This document shows, piece after piece, positions 46,123 to 55,693 of a DNA stretch of 64,000 nt. Within the stretch, counting starts at the first letter, position 1. Every line of letters starts with the position of its first letter. The DNA is from an uncultured Gammaproteobacteria bacterium (GTDB lineage: Bacteria; Pseudomonadota; Gammaproteobacteria; Pseudomonadales; Pseudomonadaceae): positions 1-64,000 of the forward strand of contig CALZAE010000004.1 of the NCBI GenBank assembly GCA_945612235.1. The letters run 5' to 3'. The notes below the pieces were generated by a model, which saw nothing but the letters and a program-made list of their open reading frames with translations, did no database searches and was not told the origin of the DNA. Made by a program: the position numbers and the translations under genes.

Positions 46123-46734
46123 TTAAGCGCGACGGCGTAACCAGCCCGTAATAGATAAACGGTCCCGTGTTGCCGGTAACACCTCATGCGGCCATTGCTC
46201 TGACATAAACACCACCAAGGTACCCGCTTGCGGCACAACATCATGCGTCTGCCCACCATCGAGATACATGCGTAACTCACCACCCTGCTCATGCAACCAC
46301 TGCTCGTTTAAGTAAGCGACACAGGTCACCACACGCCGATCATCATCACGAAAACGATCCAAGTGCTTCTTATAAAAAGCTCCCGGTGGATATAAAGCAA
46401 AATGCCCTTCAAAATCCTCTAAACCTAAAAACAACGTTTGATTAATCGCACTGCGCAACTGCTCCATCAGGGCTAAATAACGATCTACCGTGCTGTTTTG
46501 TCCCTCTTCAAGCCACTGGATCTGATCGCCACGAATCCCCGCATGCACAACTTTAGCCACACCTCGACCAATCCCAGCTAGTTCTAATTGGCCGCGTTGT
46601 GCACGTTGACGGCACTCTTGTGCCAATTGTGTTGTCAGATCTGTAGGAATAAAAATGCTCTGCTGCGACCAACCATGTGTAGCCAAATCATCCACGATAC
46701 GCGCAAATAATGGTGCAATAGTTAATGTATTCAT
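46123..46734 (-). CDS. 2OG-Fe(II) oxygenase family protein
   Basis: The protein has 203 residues from the ATG before NTLTIAPLF. It has the prolyl-4-hydroxylase-like double-stranded helix: iron ligands in FYKKHLDRFRDDD (HxD) and QWPHEVLPATRDR (distal His, then the 2-oxoglutarate Arg). It is widespread in gammaproteobacteria; the substrate is not known and could be a protein side chain. It is single, with an upstream gap. Confidence 0.8.
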   Translation of the reverse strand: MNTLTIAPLFARIVDDLATHGWSQQSIFIPTDLTTQLAQECRQRAQRGQLELAGIGRGVAKVVHAGIRGDQIQWLEEGQNSTVDRYLALMEQLRSAINQTLFLGLEDFEGHFALYPPGAFYKKHLDRFRDDDRRVVTCVAYLNEQWLHEQGGELRMYLDGGQTHDVVPQAGTLVVFMSEQWPHEVLPATRDRLSITGWLRRRA

Positions 46735-46938
46735 TTTCAACCCAAGTAAAGAGCTTATGATGTTCAAGTTGAACAATGTTTAATAAAGCTTATGCGCGCA
46801 TAACCCTACATATGTGCTGCATAATAAGCTGAACTTGATTGGCCAGATATCTATTTTACCGGCCACCCTCAAACCGCTCGACAAACAGACTGTCCCGAGC
46901 ATTGTTGTTTATTTTCACTACTATTTTCTGGGGGTTAT

Positions 46939-47667
46939 ATGCGTTTTTTATTATTGTTAGGCGTGCTGATGAGCAGCACCAGTATTTTTGCTGATCAGTA
47001 CCAAGAGCTCTATCAAAAAGCGGGTTGGCCACAGCAACAAATACACTTTGCCGGTGCAGTTAAACAAACTCAACTGCGCTACCAAGACACTTTACCCAGC
47101 GCTATTTATCAAGCATTGGTCAACAACAGTAATCAACGTTTTGCTGCACAGGCGATGCATCAGCGCGCGCAACAAGCTTTGCGCCAGCACTTAAACAGCC
47201 CGACACCTGCGCTCGCTTTTTTCGAGTCAAGTATTGGTCAAAAAGTCAGGGCCGCAGAAGTTGCCGCATCCAGTCCTGAACAGCTCCAACGTTATGCAGC
47301 AGGTCTGCCAGAAATCAATGCCGATGCCACGCGCCGCCTGCTGATTCGCCACTTAGCTAACGCCATTCCTGCCAGCCAAGCCGGTGCTGAAGTAACTCTG
47401 GCGCTCGGCAGTGTAGCGGCTGATAGCTTGAGTCAAATGTTGCCCGGATTAATGGGCTCAGAACAAGCCAATGCGCTGCTCAATACGCAACGCCAACGTC
47501 TGATTACCGAGATCTCCGCTAATATTGATAACTCTCTGCTGCATGTGTATCAATCATTATCCGATGCTGAACTCGAAGAGTTTGTCACCTTTGCTCAATC
47601 GCCCGAAGGACAAGCTTACTACAAGGCCGCACTTAAAACGCTGGAGGCCAGTTTACGCCAATCTTAA
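46939..47667 (+). CDS. DUF2059 family periplasmic protein
   Basis: The 242 residues have a signal peptide (FLLLLGVLMSSTSIFA). The mature part is alpha-helical and ends in a DUF2059 module (SLSDAELEEFVTFAQSPEGQ). No catalytic residues are evident. The family's function is unknown. It converges on an alpha/beta-hydrolase gene with a 19-bp gap. Confidence 0.75.
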   Translation: MRFLLLLGVLMSSTSIFADQYQELYQKAGWPQQQIHFAGAVKQTQLRYQDTLPSAIYQALVNNSNQRFAAQAMHQRAQQALRQHLNSPTPALAFFESSIGQKVRAAEVAASSPEQLQRYAAGLPEINADATRRLLIRHLANAIPASQAGAEVTLALGSVAADSLSQMLPGLMGSEQANALLNTQRQRLITEISANIDNSLLHVYQSLSDAELEEFVTFAQSPEGQAYYKAALKTLEASLRQS

Positions 47668-47686
47668 AGCACTAACCGGTACTGAC

Positions 47687-48622
47687 TTAAGGTAGCTGCG
47701 CTTGTAAAAAACTAAAGATTTGCTCACGCCATACCGCTTGCTCATTAGCCAAGTGATGGCGTGCTTGCGGCAGCAGCAATATTTTTGGCTGGTGAAATTT
47801 GTCAGTTAACACGCTTAAATTATGCTGCCAGTCCACGGTCATATCCGCTTCACCCTGCACAATAATCGGGCTATGGGCACTGGGCGGCGTCTGTTCAATA
47901 TAAGGTATCCAATGCGCTAATGCGCCCACCCAAGCTGTCGGTAAAATCTGTGCCTGCAAGGGGTCATTGCGTACAAAATCTACGAAAGCAGCATCATGTG
48001 AGTTATTGGAATAGCGCCTGGGCACACTACTGCGAAAGGGTTTAATCATCTGATACAGTAGTTTGGATTGTTGCCAAGCTCGTGGGCGTACTAAAGGCGC
48101 CAGCAACATAGTTTCACCCAAGGCATGAGCAGGCTGTTGGTGTACCAAATAGTCTAGAGCAATAGCCGCACCGGTACTTTGCCCCAAGATATGCCATGGT
48201 TTAGGTAACTGCAGTTGCTGCGCCTTTGCCAGCATGGCTTGCAGCACCTGCTGATACTCTTGAAAACTATGAATACTGGCACGTGCGCCTGTGGATAAGC
48301 CATGCCCGGGTAAATCACAGGCCAACAATGCAAAGCCTTGCGCTAAGGCCCATTGGTAAACATGACCGTACAAGCCCATATGATCGTAATAGCCATGTAA
48401 GACCAACAGCGTAGCGCGCGCCTCAACCGGTCGGCAGACTTGCATAGCCACTTGATAAGCACCCACCCTGACCTGCCCCAAACGACAATCAAGCTCAGGA
48501 TTGTACTGTGCAAAATCAATCTGATAAAACTGCCGCCAACCTTTTGCTAGCGCTGGATCAACACTGTGCCGAGTCAGCTCTGGTAAAACACGCTGTAACG
48601 CTGGCGGATCGAACTCAATCAT
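47687..48622 (-). CDS. Alpha/beta hydrolase (monoacylglycerol-lipase-like)
   Basis: The 311 residues show LVLHGYYDHMGLYGHVYQWA (oxyanion side), DLPGHGLSTGARA, nucleophile elbow ILGQSTGAAIALDYL (Gly-x-Ser-x-Gly as GQSTG), and late acid and base candidates (EADMTVDW, ARHHLANE). This is the serine aminopeptidase S33/Hydrolase_4 group, which includes monoacylglycerol lipases and lysophospholipases. No signal peptide is seen, so it is cytoplasmic. Confidence 0.85.
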   Translation of the reverse strand: MIEFDPPALQRVLPELTRHSVDPALAKGWRQFYQIDFAQYNPELDCRLGQVRVGAYQVAMQVCRPVEARATLLVLHGYYDHMGLYGHVYQWALAQGFALLACDLPGHGLSTGARASIHSFQEYQQVLQAMLAKAQQLQLPKPWHILGQSTGAAIALDYLVHQQPAHALGETMLLAPLVRPRAWQQSKLLYQMIKPFRSSVPRRYSNNSHDAAFVDFVRNDPLQAQILPTAWVGALAHWIPYIEQTPPSAHSPIIVQGEADMTVDWQHNLSVLTDKFHQPKILLLPQARHHLANEQAVWREQIFSFLQAQLP

Positions 48623-48719
48623 TTCCAGTCACTCTTAATTAACCGCTGCTGCGACATTCTGGACATATAGATTTTAAGCAACTCATGGCACTCTATACTA
48701 TCTTTGACCTGTGGTATTT

Positions 48720-49295
48720 ATGAAGCGGACTCTTTTGAAAAAAACACTGATTGGACTCACACTGGTCTTATGGATTGGCTCAATGCTGACCGGCTTGTGG
48801 TGGTATAAAACACGCTTTATTCGCCCCTTTAGTGAGACCACCGCAGTGTTCAGTGGCGAGCAACTGCGCCTACCTAACAGTATGGCGGGTGCTGGCAAAA
48901 TTCGTTTTGTACACTTTTGGGATCCAGCCTGCCCTTGCAATGTGGGTAACCAGCAACATTTAGTGGAAATGCTGGAACGCTATGATGGTCAAGTTGAGTT
49001 TTATCATGTGCAAAAACCCGGTAGCAGCGGCCAATTGCCCAAAGCACTCAACAGCATGCGCCATTTAAGCGGCTTACCCGGCTCCGATGCGCTGCCTGCT
49101 AGCCCTGCGGTCGCCATTTGGGATCACACTGGGCACCTCGCTTACTTCGGCCCTTATAGCGAAGGCGCAGTCTGCAATTCCAGTAATAGTTTTATTGAGC
49201 CAGTGCTCGATGCATTACTTGAAAACCGGTCAGTAGCTGCGGCCAATACCTTGGCAGTGGGCTGCTTTTGTGATTGGCAAGAGTCGGTCAAATAG
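48720..49295 (+). CDS. Membrane-anchored thioredoxin-like protein (DUF6436 type)
   Basis: The protein has 191 residues from the ATG before KRTLLKKTL. One N-terminal membrane anchor (LTLVLWIGSMLTGLWW) is followed by a thioredoxin-like domain with RFVHFWDPACPCNVGNQQH. The CPC motif stands where thioredoxins carry CxxC, so redox behaviour would differ. A further Cys pair, GCFC, is near the C-terminus. The family is seen in pseudomonads without an assigned role. Confidence 0.7.
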   Translation: MKRTLLKKTLIGLTLVLWIGSMLTGLWWYKTRFIRPFSETTAVFSGEQLRLPNSMAGAGKIRFVHFWDPACPCNVGNQQHLVEMLERYDGQVEFYHVQKPGSSGQLPKALNSMRHLSGLPGSDALPASPAVAIWDHTGHLAYFGPYSEGAVCNSSNSFIEPVLDALLENRSVAAANTLAVGCFCDWQESVK

Positions 49296-49313
49296 TCTAT
49301 TGCAGTGCATTAA

Positions 49314-49348
49314 AAAACCCCAAAAAGTCAGTCCAACTTTTTGGGGTC
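49314..49348. terminator. Bidirectional terminator
   Basis: AACCCCAAAAAGT, CAGTCC loop, AACTTTTTGGGGT: a 12-bp stem between the convergent thioredoxin-like gene and metQ. Confidence 0.75.
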
Positions 49349-49395
49349 AGTTCAAAGGGCTGGGTTTTATGTTGATCAAGCTATAGCGCATTCAA

Positions 49396-50166
49396 TTAAA
49401 AAGTTGGAACGACCGCACCTTTATATTTGTCATTGATAAAGGCTTTAGCTTCATCACTGTGCAGCGCTTTGACTAATTTTTGTACAGCGTCGCTGTTTTT
49501 ATTATCTTCACGCGTCACTAATATATTCACATAAGGTGAATCAGCACCTTCAATAATCAACGCATCTTTATTGGGGTTTAAGCCCGCTTCCAGTGCATAG
49601 TTAGTGTTGATCAACGCTAAGTCCACTTGATTGAGCACACGCGGCAAGGTGGCAGCCTCAAGCTCACGTACTTTGATTTTCTTTGGATTACCAGCGATAT
49701 CACGCGGTGTAGCAGTGATACCGGCACCCTCTTTAAGCTTAATCACACCAGCAGTTTGCAGCAGTAATAAAGCACGGCCGCCATTGGTGGCATCATTTGG
49801 AATCACTACGCTTGCGCCCTTTTTCAAATCATCCAACTGTTTGATTTTGCTGGAATAGGCACCAAATGGCTCAATATGCACACCGGCCACACTGGTCAAG
49901 GTGGTGCCTTTGCTTTTATTAAACTCATCTAAATACGGCTGATGCTGGAAGAAGTTTGCGTCTAAACGGCCTTCTGCCACCTGCACGTTCGGCTGCACAT
50001 AGTCGGTGAAAACTTTAACGTCCAGTTCCACACCTTGCTCAGCCAGTGCAGGCTTTAAGAACTCTAAAATCTCTGCATGTGGTACTGGTGTCGCCGCAAC
50101 TGTTAATGGCTCAGCTTGCACTGAAAAAATGCTCAGGGCGGCTAAAGCGAGTAAGGTTTTTTTCAT
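49396..50166 (-). CDS. metQ: Methionine ABC transporter, substrate-binding protein
   Basis: The protein has 256 residues from MKKTLLALAALSIF, a signal peptide ending VQA. It is a NlpA/MetQ-type protein: LTVAATPVPHAEILEFLKP, RLDANFFQHQPYLDEFN, and ALINTNYALEAGLNP. There is no lipobox Cys, so it is periplasmic rather than lipid-anchored. It binds D/L-methionine or a related amino acid for MetNI. It lies 67 bp downstream of metI. Confidence 0.92.
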   Translation of the reverse strand: MKKTLLALAALSIFSVQAEPLTVAATPVPHAEILEFLKPALAEQGVELDVKVFTDYVQPNVQVAEGRLDANFFQHQPYLDEFNKSKGTTLTSVAGVHIEPFGAYSSKIKQLDDLKKGASVVIPNDATNGGRALLLLQTAGVIKLKEGAGITATPRDIAGNPKKIKVRELEAATLPRVLNQVDLALINTNYALEAGLNPNKDALIIEGADSPYVNILVTREDNKNSDAVQKLVKALHSDEAKAFINDKYKGAVVPTF

Positions 50167-50233
50167 AAAATGCTCCAAATGAATCAATAATATGCCGCAA
50201 ACGGCTCATGTTTCTATAGGGTATTGGCTAAAA

Positions 50234-50899
50234 TTACTTTCGAGAAAACCGTAACACAAGACGGTCACCGACACTCTGTAGCACCTGTACCAACAACAGT
50301 AATAACACTACGGTCACTACCATCACATCGGTCTGAAAACGCTGATAACCAAAGCGAATCGCTAAGTCACCTAAACCACCGGCGCCCACCACACCAGCCA
50401 TCGCGGTATAGGACACCAAGGTAATAGCCGTCACTGTGGTTGCAGCAATAATACCGGGGCGCGCCTCAGGCAACAGCGCATTAAAAATAATCTGTCGCGT
50501 ACTCGCACCCATCGCTTGCGTGGCCTCAATAATGCCACGATCCACTTCACGCAAAGCGGTCTCAACTAAGCGGGCAAAAAACGGTGTTGTACCAATCACT
50601 AAGGGTGGAATCGCACCGGCGACACCTAAGGATGTGCCAGTCATCACCACAGTAATCGGGATCATCACGATTAACAGGATAATAAAGGGCAAAGAACGCA
50701 GCACATTCACTACAAATGACAGCAACATATACAAGGTCGGCTGCGCAAACATTTGCCGTGGCCCGACTAAAAACAGCAAAATACCTACAGGTAAACCCAG
50801 AATCACGGTAAAGAGCAGCGAGCCACCCAGCATCAGTAAGGTATCCAGCGTTGCCTGCCAAATTTCATACCAATCAATATTTATCAATAAGTCACTCAT
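50234..50899 (-). CDS. metI: Methionine ABC transporter permease
   Basis: This 221-residue inner-membrane permease has five helices, the BPD signature loop [20 protein letters not shown], and the N-terminal [17 protein letters not shown] segment typical of MetI. The start ATG overlaps the metN stop by 4 bp (ATGA). Confidence 0.93.
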   Translation of the reverse strand: MSDLLINIDWYEIWQATLDTLLMLGGSLLFTVILGLPVGILLFLVGPRQMFAQPTLYMLLSFVVNVLRSLPFIILLIVMIPITVVMTGTSLGVAGAIPPLVIGTTPFFARLVETALREVDRGIIEATQAMGASTRQIIFNALLPEARPGIIAATTVTAITLVSYTAMAGVVGAGGLGDLAIRFGYQRFQTDVMVVTVVLLLLLVQVLQSVGDRLVLRFSRK

Positions 50900-51906
50900 G
50901 GACGCAATACCTCCACATGCACACCCGCGGCACGCAGTTGTTGTTCAGCGAGTAATTCTTTACCGCCGGTCAGCGCTAAGGTGAGCTGACCACAGGCTTG
51001 ATCTTTAATACGCCCAATACGTCCGGCTAGAATGCTGTAATCCACGCCAGTATCACGAGCGACTTGGCCCAACAAAGGTGCGTAAGTGGCTTCACCCAAA
51101 AAAGTTAAGCGCACAATCCGCCCACTGACTTGCTGATATTCTGCGTCTGGCGATAGATCCGCATCACCTTCAGATTCCTGCACAAAATTTTGGGTGGTGG
51201 GGTGCTGTGGATGTAGAAAGACATCACTAACCAAACCACTTTCAACAATCACCCCGCCATCCATCACGCCAACGCGATCACACACACGGCGGATCACATC
51301 CATCTCATGAGTAATCAAGACAATAGTCAGACCCAGTTCGCGATTGATTTCTGCTAAGAGCTGCAAAACTTGGCCCGTGGTTTGTGGATCTAAAGCACTG
51401 GTGGCCTCATCGCAAAGCAAAATCTTTGGATCAGTGGCCAAAGCGCGGGCAATCCCCACTCGCTGCTTCTGCCCGCCAGATAATTGCGCTGGATACTTGT
51501 TGGCATGATCACTTAAGCCCACTCGCGCTAATAATTCTGTCACACGCACTTTAATCTGCGCCTTGCTCAACTTACCTGCCAGTTTTAACGGCATGGCGAC
51601 GTTATTGGCCACAGTTTTAGAGGACAGCAAATTAAAATGCTGAAAAATCATCCCTACCCGCTGGCGAAAACCGCGCAAGCCTTGTGCATCCAGCGCAGTG
51701 ACATCTACACCATCCACAACAATCCGCCCACCGCTAGGCTCTTCTAGGCGGTTAATCAAACGCAATAAGGTGCTTTTACCAGCACCAGAATGACCAATCA
51801 GGCCAAAAATCTCACCCGGCTGCACAGTTAAGCAAGTGGGTTGTAAAGCGACAATACTTTGCCCGTTTACTGCATAGGCTTTATGCACTTCGTGGAATTC
51901 AATCAC
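50896..51906 (-). CDS. metN: Methionine ABC transporter ATP-binding protein
   Basis: The 336 residues show Walker [15 protein letters not shown], signature [15 protein letters not shown], and Walker [14 protein letters not shown], followed by the C-terminal NIL domain (residues about 260-336) that senses methionine and inhibits transport. It is the first gene of metNIQ. No SAM riboswitch pattern was visible in the 90 bp upstream. Confidence 0.93.
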   Translation of the reverse strand: MIEFHEVHKAYAVNGQSIVALQPTCLTVQPGEIFGLIGHSGAGKSTLLRLINRLEEPSGGRIVVDGVDVTALDAQGLRGFRQRVGMIFQHFNLLSSKTVANNVAMPLKLAGKLSKAQIKVRVTELLARVGLSDHANKYPAQLSGGQKQRVGIARALATDPKILLCDEATSALDPQTTGQVLQLLAEINRELGLTIVLITHEMDVIRRVCDRVGVMDGGVIVESGLVSDVFLHPQHPTTQNFVQESEGDADLSPDAEYQQVSGRIVRLTFLGEATYAPLLGQVARDTGVDYSILAGRIGRIKDQACGQLTLALTGGKELLAEQQLRAAGVHVEVLRP

Positions 51907-51996
51907 GGGGGAACCTTGTTAGGGCGATACTGGCAACTAGTGTGCCAAGCACCGCTTAGAATTAGAAGTTCTTTTAAACTCTATATATAGAATAAT

Positions 51997-52872
51997 TTAG
52001 AATGATAGATTCGGCGTAATCACTAACTGTGCGGCCTCATCACTGCGAATAACTTCCTGTAAACGCGGATTGAAATTGGCATCCAGTTTTTTCACTCGGG
52101 CCGACAAAAGCGCTGCCACCCAATGAAAATCACGGGTATCTGCCACTTCAATACTCACTGCAGCGCGAAACCTCACCACATCTGCTGCCACAGCATCCAG
52201 TAAACGTCCTAACTGGTGATTATTACGGTTAGCCAACATGGGTAAAGCAATAGTCGTGTGTGCTGCATTCAGATCTAAAACACGCGCCTTAAGTTTACTA
52301 CGTACAGGTGGTGTTAACTCAATCAGCTCCTGCGGCTGCGACTGCTCTACGACAACTTCAGGAGCTTCAGGTTGAGCTACCACAGACTCTTTGACGGGTT
52401 TCTTTGCTGCAGGTGCAAGTCTGGGCAATGGCTGTTTACGCACAACTGACGGCTGCACAGGAGGGGTTACAGGCTCAAGGATAGGCTCTTGTACCGCAGC
52501 TAAGGCAGTACTTAAGCCTTGCGTTAATGCCGGTGCTTTAGGCAATAAACGCTTAGCCTGCATCAAGGCAGCACTGGCGGTATCGATATCAGCATCTTTT
52601 AGCGCCTGCTCGCCCGTTACGAGCCAAGCTGTCGCTAAACGTTGCTGTAGCTCATCAAGACGCGGTTCACTTGGGTCACTTTCACGTAAAGCATCCAATT
52701 GCTGACCAGCCGCCTCAAGTTCTTGGGCAGCCAAATGGGTATTGAACACCAGTTCAGCTACAGCAAACTCATCAATCGTCGGTTCTTGATTTTTCTGTGC
52801 GCTGTTTTGGCACGCACTCAAAACAATAAATAAGCTCAAGGCGACTAAGCTGCGCCCTATTAAAGGTGACAT
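51997..52872 (-). CDS. Lipoprotein, pseudomonad hypothetical
   Basis: The protein has 291 residues from MSPLIGRSLVALS, chosen because GGGGA lies 8 bp before that ATG. It is a lipoprotein with lipobox VLSAC (Cys about residue 21). The N-terminal third looks like a TPR-like helical repeat (EQALKDADIDTASAALMQAK), then a Pro/Val-rich linker, then a C-terminal region with scattered helices. It lies between metN and the ecotin/znu locus, a position held by an equivalent lipoprotein gene in P. aeruginosa. Its function is unknown. Confidence 0.75.
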   Translation of the reverse strand: MSPLIGRSLVALSLFIVLSACQNSAQKNQEPTIDEFAVAELVFNTHLAAQELEAAGQQLDALRESDPSEPRLDELQQRLATAWLVTGEQALKDADIDTASAALMQAKRLLPKAPALTQGLSTALAAVQEPILEPVTPPVQPSVVRKQPLPRLAPAAKKPVKESVVAQPEAPEVVVEQSQPQELIELTPPVRSKLKARVLDLNAAHTTIALPMLANRNNHQLGRLLDAVAADVVRFRAAVSIEVADTRDFHWVAALLSARVKKLDANFNPRLQEVIRSDEAAQLVITPNLSF

Positions 52873-52883
52873 GCAATGCATCC

Positions 52884-52903
52884 CCAACTGAAAAAACAGT
52901 TGG
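52884..52903 (-). promoter_or_regulatory. Leader hairpin of lipoprotein gene
   Basis: CCAACTG-AAAAAA-CAGTTGG is a perfect 7-bp stem directly upstream of the lipoprotein start, overlapping its ribosome-site region (TTGGGGA). It could limit translation initiation. Confidence 0.4.
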
Positions 52904-52940
52904 CAGTCTACACTGCTCTGGAATGATGCAGAAGATACTG

Positions 52941-52982
52941 CTCAACACAGCTTGAGCTAAATTAAACTCGGGCTGTGTTGAG
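52941..52982 (-). terminator. Hairpin after ecotin gene
   Basis: CTCAACACAGC / GCTGTGTTGAG, an 11-bp stem with a 20-base loop, 17 bp after the ecotin stop. No U-tract follows. Confidence 0.5.
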
Positions 52983-52998
52983 TAGGGTATTGCGGATC

Positions 52999-53505
52999 TT
53001 ACTCAGTGGTTGCCGACTGCAGTTTTTTAGCGCCAGTCCAGATACGGTAACGCAGCTCAAGATCTTGTGGTGTATAGACAACAATGGGGAGTTTGCTGTT
53101 GTAGTTTAAGGTGTATTCATAGCCATGTGCAGCAACAAAGTCTTCTTTTTCACTGCCTTCTGGGCAAGCCATCATAGTCGCAATGGGGCCTTTAACATCA
53201 GTCACTTCATAGTAGGTATAACCGAAGCCAGAAAGATCTTTTGTCGTCAAGGTAGCCATCAGACCACGAGTATTGCAGTCTGTTTTCATCACCTGACCCG
53301 GTGCCAACTCAACTTTGAGTAAGTCTTCGTTCTCTTTTTCAGCCAACCAAATCACATGACGTTTTTGCCCTGCTTGTGCGGCAGGAAATGGTGCAACATC
53401 TTCTAACGCAGGCATTGCCAAGTTGGGTACATGCGAACTTGTTGCACAAGCAACGCTAGTGCATGCAAGTGCGGTAAGAAAAGTCATTGTCAGTGCTTTA
53501 TTCAT
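52999..53505 (-). CDS. eco: Ecotin, periplasmic serine-protease inhibitor
   Basis: The protein has 168 residues from MNKALTMTFL. It matches ecotin along its length: LEDVAPFPAAQAGQKRHVIW, LLKVELAPGQVMKTDCN, FGYTYYEVTDVKGPIATMMA, then LPIVVYTPQDLELRYRIW. The reactive loop reads TMMACP with Met at the P1 position as in E. coli. The paired cysteines (DCN, ACP) are kept. It inhibits trypsin-, elastase- and chymotrypsin-like proteases in the periplasm. It is a single gene upstream of the lipoprotein gene. Confidence 0.95.
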   Translation of the reverse strand: MNKALTMTFLTALACTSVACATSSHVPNLAMPALEDVAPFPAAQAGQKRHVIWLAEKENEDLLKVELAPGQVMKTDCNTRGLMATLTTKDLSGFGYTYYEVTDVKGPIATMMACPEGSEKEDFVAAHGYEYTLNYNSKLPIVVYTPQDLELRYRIWTGAKKLQSATTE

Positions 53506-53584
53506 GTTGCAGTATCCTTGGATCATCTATTGTCTAGAATTTTTTGACCGCTCATCGGCGCGTCAGTTCCCATATACAATGCCA

Positions 53585-54370
53585 CTAACGACGACGCGGC
53601 ACTATAAAACTGATTAAAAACGCCCCCGCGGCACATACCACAATCGATGGGCCTGCTGGTGTATCGTAATGCCATGACATAGCCAAACCCGCGCACACCG
53701 AAAGCATACCCACCACAGTGGCCCCCAAAGCCATATGCTCAGGACTGCGCGCATGCCGCTGCGCTGCAGCAGCTGGAATAATCAGCAGTGAAGTGATCAA
53801 CAACACACCGACAATTTTCATCGCGACAGCAATCACTAAGGCCATCAACACCATCAGCACTAAGCGTAATTGCGCGACCGGCAAGCCTTCCACTTGGGCC
53901 AGTTCTTCATGCACTGTGATGGCCAACAGTGGTCGCCATAAAGCAATCATACATACCAAAACAATGAAGCTACCGGCACCAATCCAGACTAAATCCAGCG
54001 CACTGACGGCTAAAAGATCACCAAACAAATAGCCCATTAAGTCGACTCGCACTGAGTCCATAAAGCTTAAGGTTACTAAGCCTAAGGACAAAGTACTGTG
54101 GGCTAAAATCCCCAAAATAGTGTCAGAGGCCAAAGGTTGGCGGCGTTGTAATGCCACCAACACAAAAGCCAATAGCAAACAGCCAACAATCACCGCCAGC
54201 GCCAAATTGATATCAAACAACAAGCCCAGCGCCACACCAAACAAAGCCGAGTGCGCTAAGGTGTCACCGAAATAGGCCATGCGCCGCCAAACTACAAAAG
54301 AACCCAGTGGACCTGCCACTAGTGCTAACAACAGACCTGCGCACAGCGCATATAAAAGAAAATCAGGCAT
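53585..54370 (-). CDS. znuB: Zinc ABC transporter permease
   Basis: The protein has 261 residues from [14 protein letters not shown], a start that overlaps znuC by 8 bp. It is an ABC-3 family permease with about eight helices and the conserved [19 protein letters not shown] segment. It imports zinc with ZnuC and ZnuA. Longer in-frame extensions cross the znuC gene and are rejected. Confidence 0.93.
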   Translation of the reverse strand: MPDFLLYALCAGLLLALVAGPLGSFVVWRRMAYFGDTLAHSALFGVALGLLFDINLALAVIVGCLLLAFVLVALQRRQPLASDTILGILAHSTLSLGLVTLSFMDSVRVDLMGYLFGDLLAVSALDLVWIGAGSFIVLVCMIALWRPLLAITVHEELAQVEGLPVAQLRLVLMVLMALVIAVAMKIVGVLLITSLLIIPAAAAQRHARSPEHMALGATVVGMLSVCAGLAMSWHYDTPAGPSIVVCAAGAFLISFIVPRRR

Positions 54371-55142
54371 GCGTGCAATCCGGCCCATGTTGGTGAGTTT
54401 TAGGTGTAACCACGCATCCGTGTAAGTCATGCTTATGATCGTGATCATGGTGATAGACGGCTAAATCACTGGCTGCGCGTGAGCCAAACAGCTCAATAAA
54501 AACCGGATCATTACTCACTTGCTCAGGCAAGCCCGAACAACAGACATGACGATTCAAGCAAATCACGCGATCAGTTGAGCGCATCACTAGGTGCAAATCG
54601 TGGGAAATCATTAATACGCCACAGCCATAACGATCACGCAATTGGCCAATCAAATGGTACAACTCCAACTGACCGTTGACATCCACACCCTGCACCGGCT
54701 CATCGAGCACCAATAATTGCGGTTTGCGCAACAAGGCCCGCGCCAGCAACACGCGCTGCAATTCGCCACCAGAAATACGCTGCAAGGGACTATTGAGGAC
54801 TTTAACAGCGCCCACTTCTTCCAACGCCGCAATCACATCAGCGCGACTGACACCCGGCACTAAACGCAAGAAACGTAAAACTGACAATGGCAAAGTGGCA
54901 TGCACTTCTAATTTTTGCGGCATATAGCCAATGCGTAATTTAGGCGCACGCCATAAGCTACCTGAGTCGGCTTTCAGTAAACCTAGTAGCACTCGTACTA
55001 ACGAGGTTTTACCCGAACCGTTAGGGCCCACTAAGGTAACAATCTCGCCGGCAGCTAACTCAAGACTCACATCAGCCAAGACACTTTGCTCGGATAAAGA
55101 AAGATTGAGATGTTCAGCACGCAATAACAGTGACTGGGTCAT
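54363..55142 (-). CDS. znuC: Zinc ABC transporter ATP-binding protein
   Basis: The protein has 259 residues from [13 protein letters not shown]; this ATG overlaps the zur stop (ATGA). Walker A is [15 protein letters not shown], the signature [15 protein letters not shown] and Walker [13 protein letters not shown]. The C-terminus has a histidine-rich tail ([23 protein letters not shown]), probably able to bind zinc. It forms the zur-znuC-znuB operon. Confidence 0.93.
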   Translation of the reverse strand: MTQSLLLRAEHLNLSLSEQSVLADVSLELAAGEIVTLVGPNGSGKTSLVRVLLGLLKADSGSLWRAPKLRIGYMPQKLEVHATLPLSVLRFLRLVPGVSRADVIAALEEVGAVKVLNSPLQRISGGELQRVLLARALLRKPQLLVLDEPVQGVDVNGQLELYHLIGQLRDRYGCGVLMISHDLHLVMRSTDRVICLNRHVCCSGLPEQVSNDPVFIELFGSRAASDLAVYHHDHDHKHDLHGCVVTPKTHQHGPDCTHA

Positions 55143-55630
55143 GCGCTTGCTCGGCATTCAGCACAAACACCTAGTATTTCAACCGTTTGTGTTTGTACAA
55201 CAAAGCCCATCTGTGAGGCTTCTTGTGCAATGGCAGCATCGATAGCCGTATGCTGCGCCAGTTCGTAAGCATTGTTGCACTGCTGACAAATCATAAAATA
55301 GCCTTCATGTGCTACTTCTGGATGAGTGCAACCAATGTAGGCATTAAGTGATGCAAGGCGATGAATTAAACCATTCTCTAATAAAAAATCTAAGCCACGG
55401 TACACAGTGGGCGGCGCGGCACGACGGTCATCTTCACGGCTGAGCATTTCTAAAATATCATAAGCACCCAGCGGCTTATGGCTTTGCCAAACCAGCTCTA
55501 ACACACGTTTACGCAAGGGTGTTAAACGTACACCGCGCTGCGCACAGACCTCTTCAGCCCGCTCAAGGGCTTGGGTAATGCACTCATTATGATGATCATG
55601 TGAGTGGCACGGTGTTGATGTTTTTAACAT
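55139..55630 (-). CDS. zur: Zinc uptake regulator (Fur family)
   Basis: The 163 residues comprise a winged HTH N-terminal domain ([34 protein letters not shown]) and a C-terminal metal-binding domain with [14 protein letters not shown] and CAEC cysteine pairs. With zinc bound it represses znuABC. It is first in the operon with znuC and znuB, divergent from znuA. Confidence 0.93.
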   Translation of the reverse strand: MLKTSTPCHSHDHHNECITQALERAEEVCAQRGVRLTPLRKRVLELVWQSHKPLGAYDILEMLSREDDRRAAPPTVYRGLDFLLENGLIHRLASLNAYIGCTHPEVAHEGYFMICQQCNNAYELAQHTAIDAAIAQEASQMGFVVQTQTVEILGVCAECRASA

Positions 55631-55656
55631 AACAGCAGCATCCTTCTTAAAGAGAC

Positions 55657-55669
55657 GTTATTATATAAC
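55657..55669. promoter_or_regulatory. Zur box
   Basis: GTTATTATATAAC in the 63-bp zur/znuA gap matches the pseudomonad core GTTATANTATAAC closely, and is nearly palindromic. One operator would control both divergent transcripts. Confidence 0.75.
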
Positions 55670-55693
55670 TCTTTACTCGCGGAGTGTACTGCA

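Noticed and set aside
51907..51996. SAM riboswitch ahead of metN
   Set aside because: The gap is only 90 bp and shows no SAM-box pattern; a plain AT-rich promoter is the better reading.
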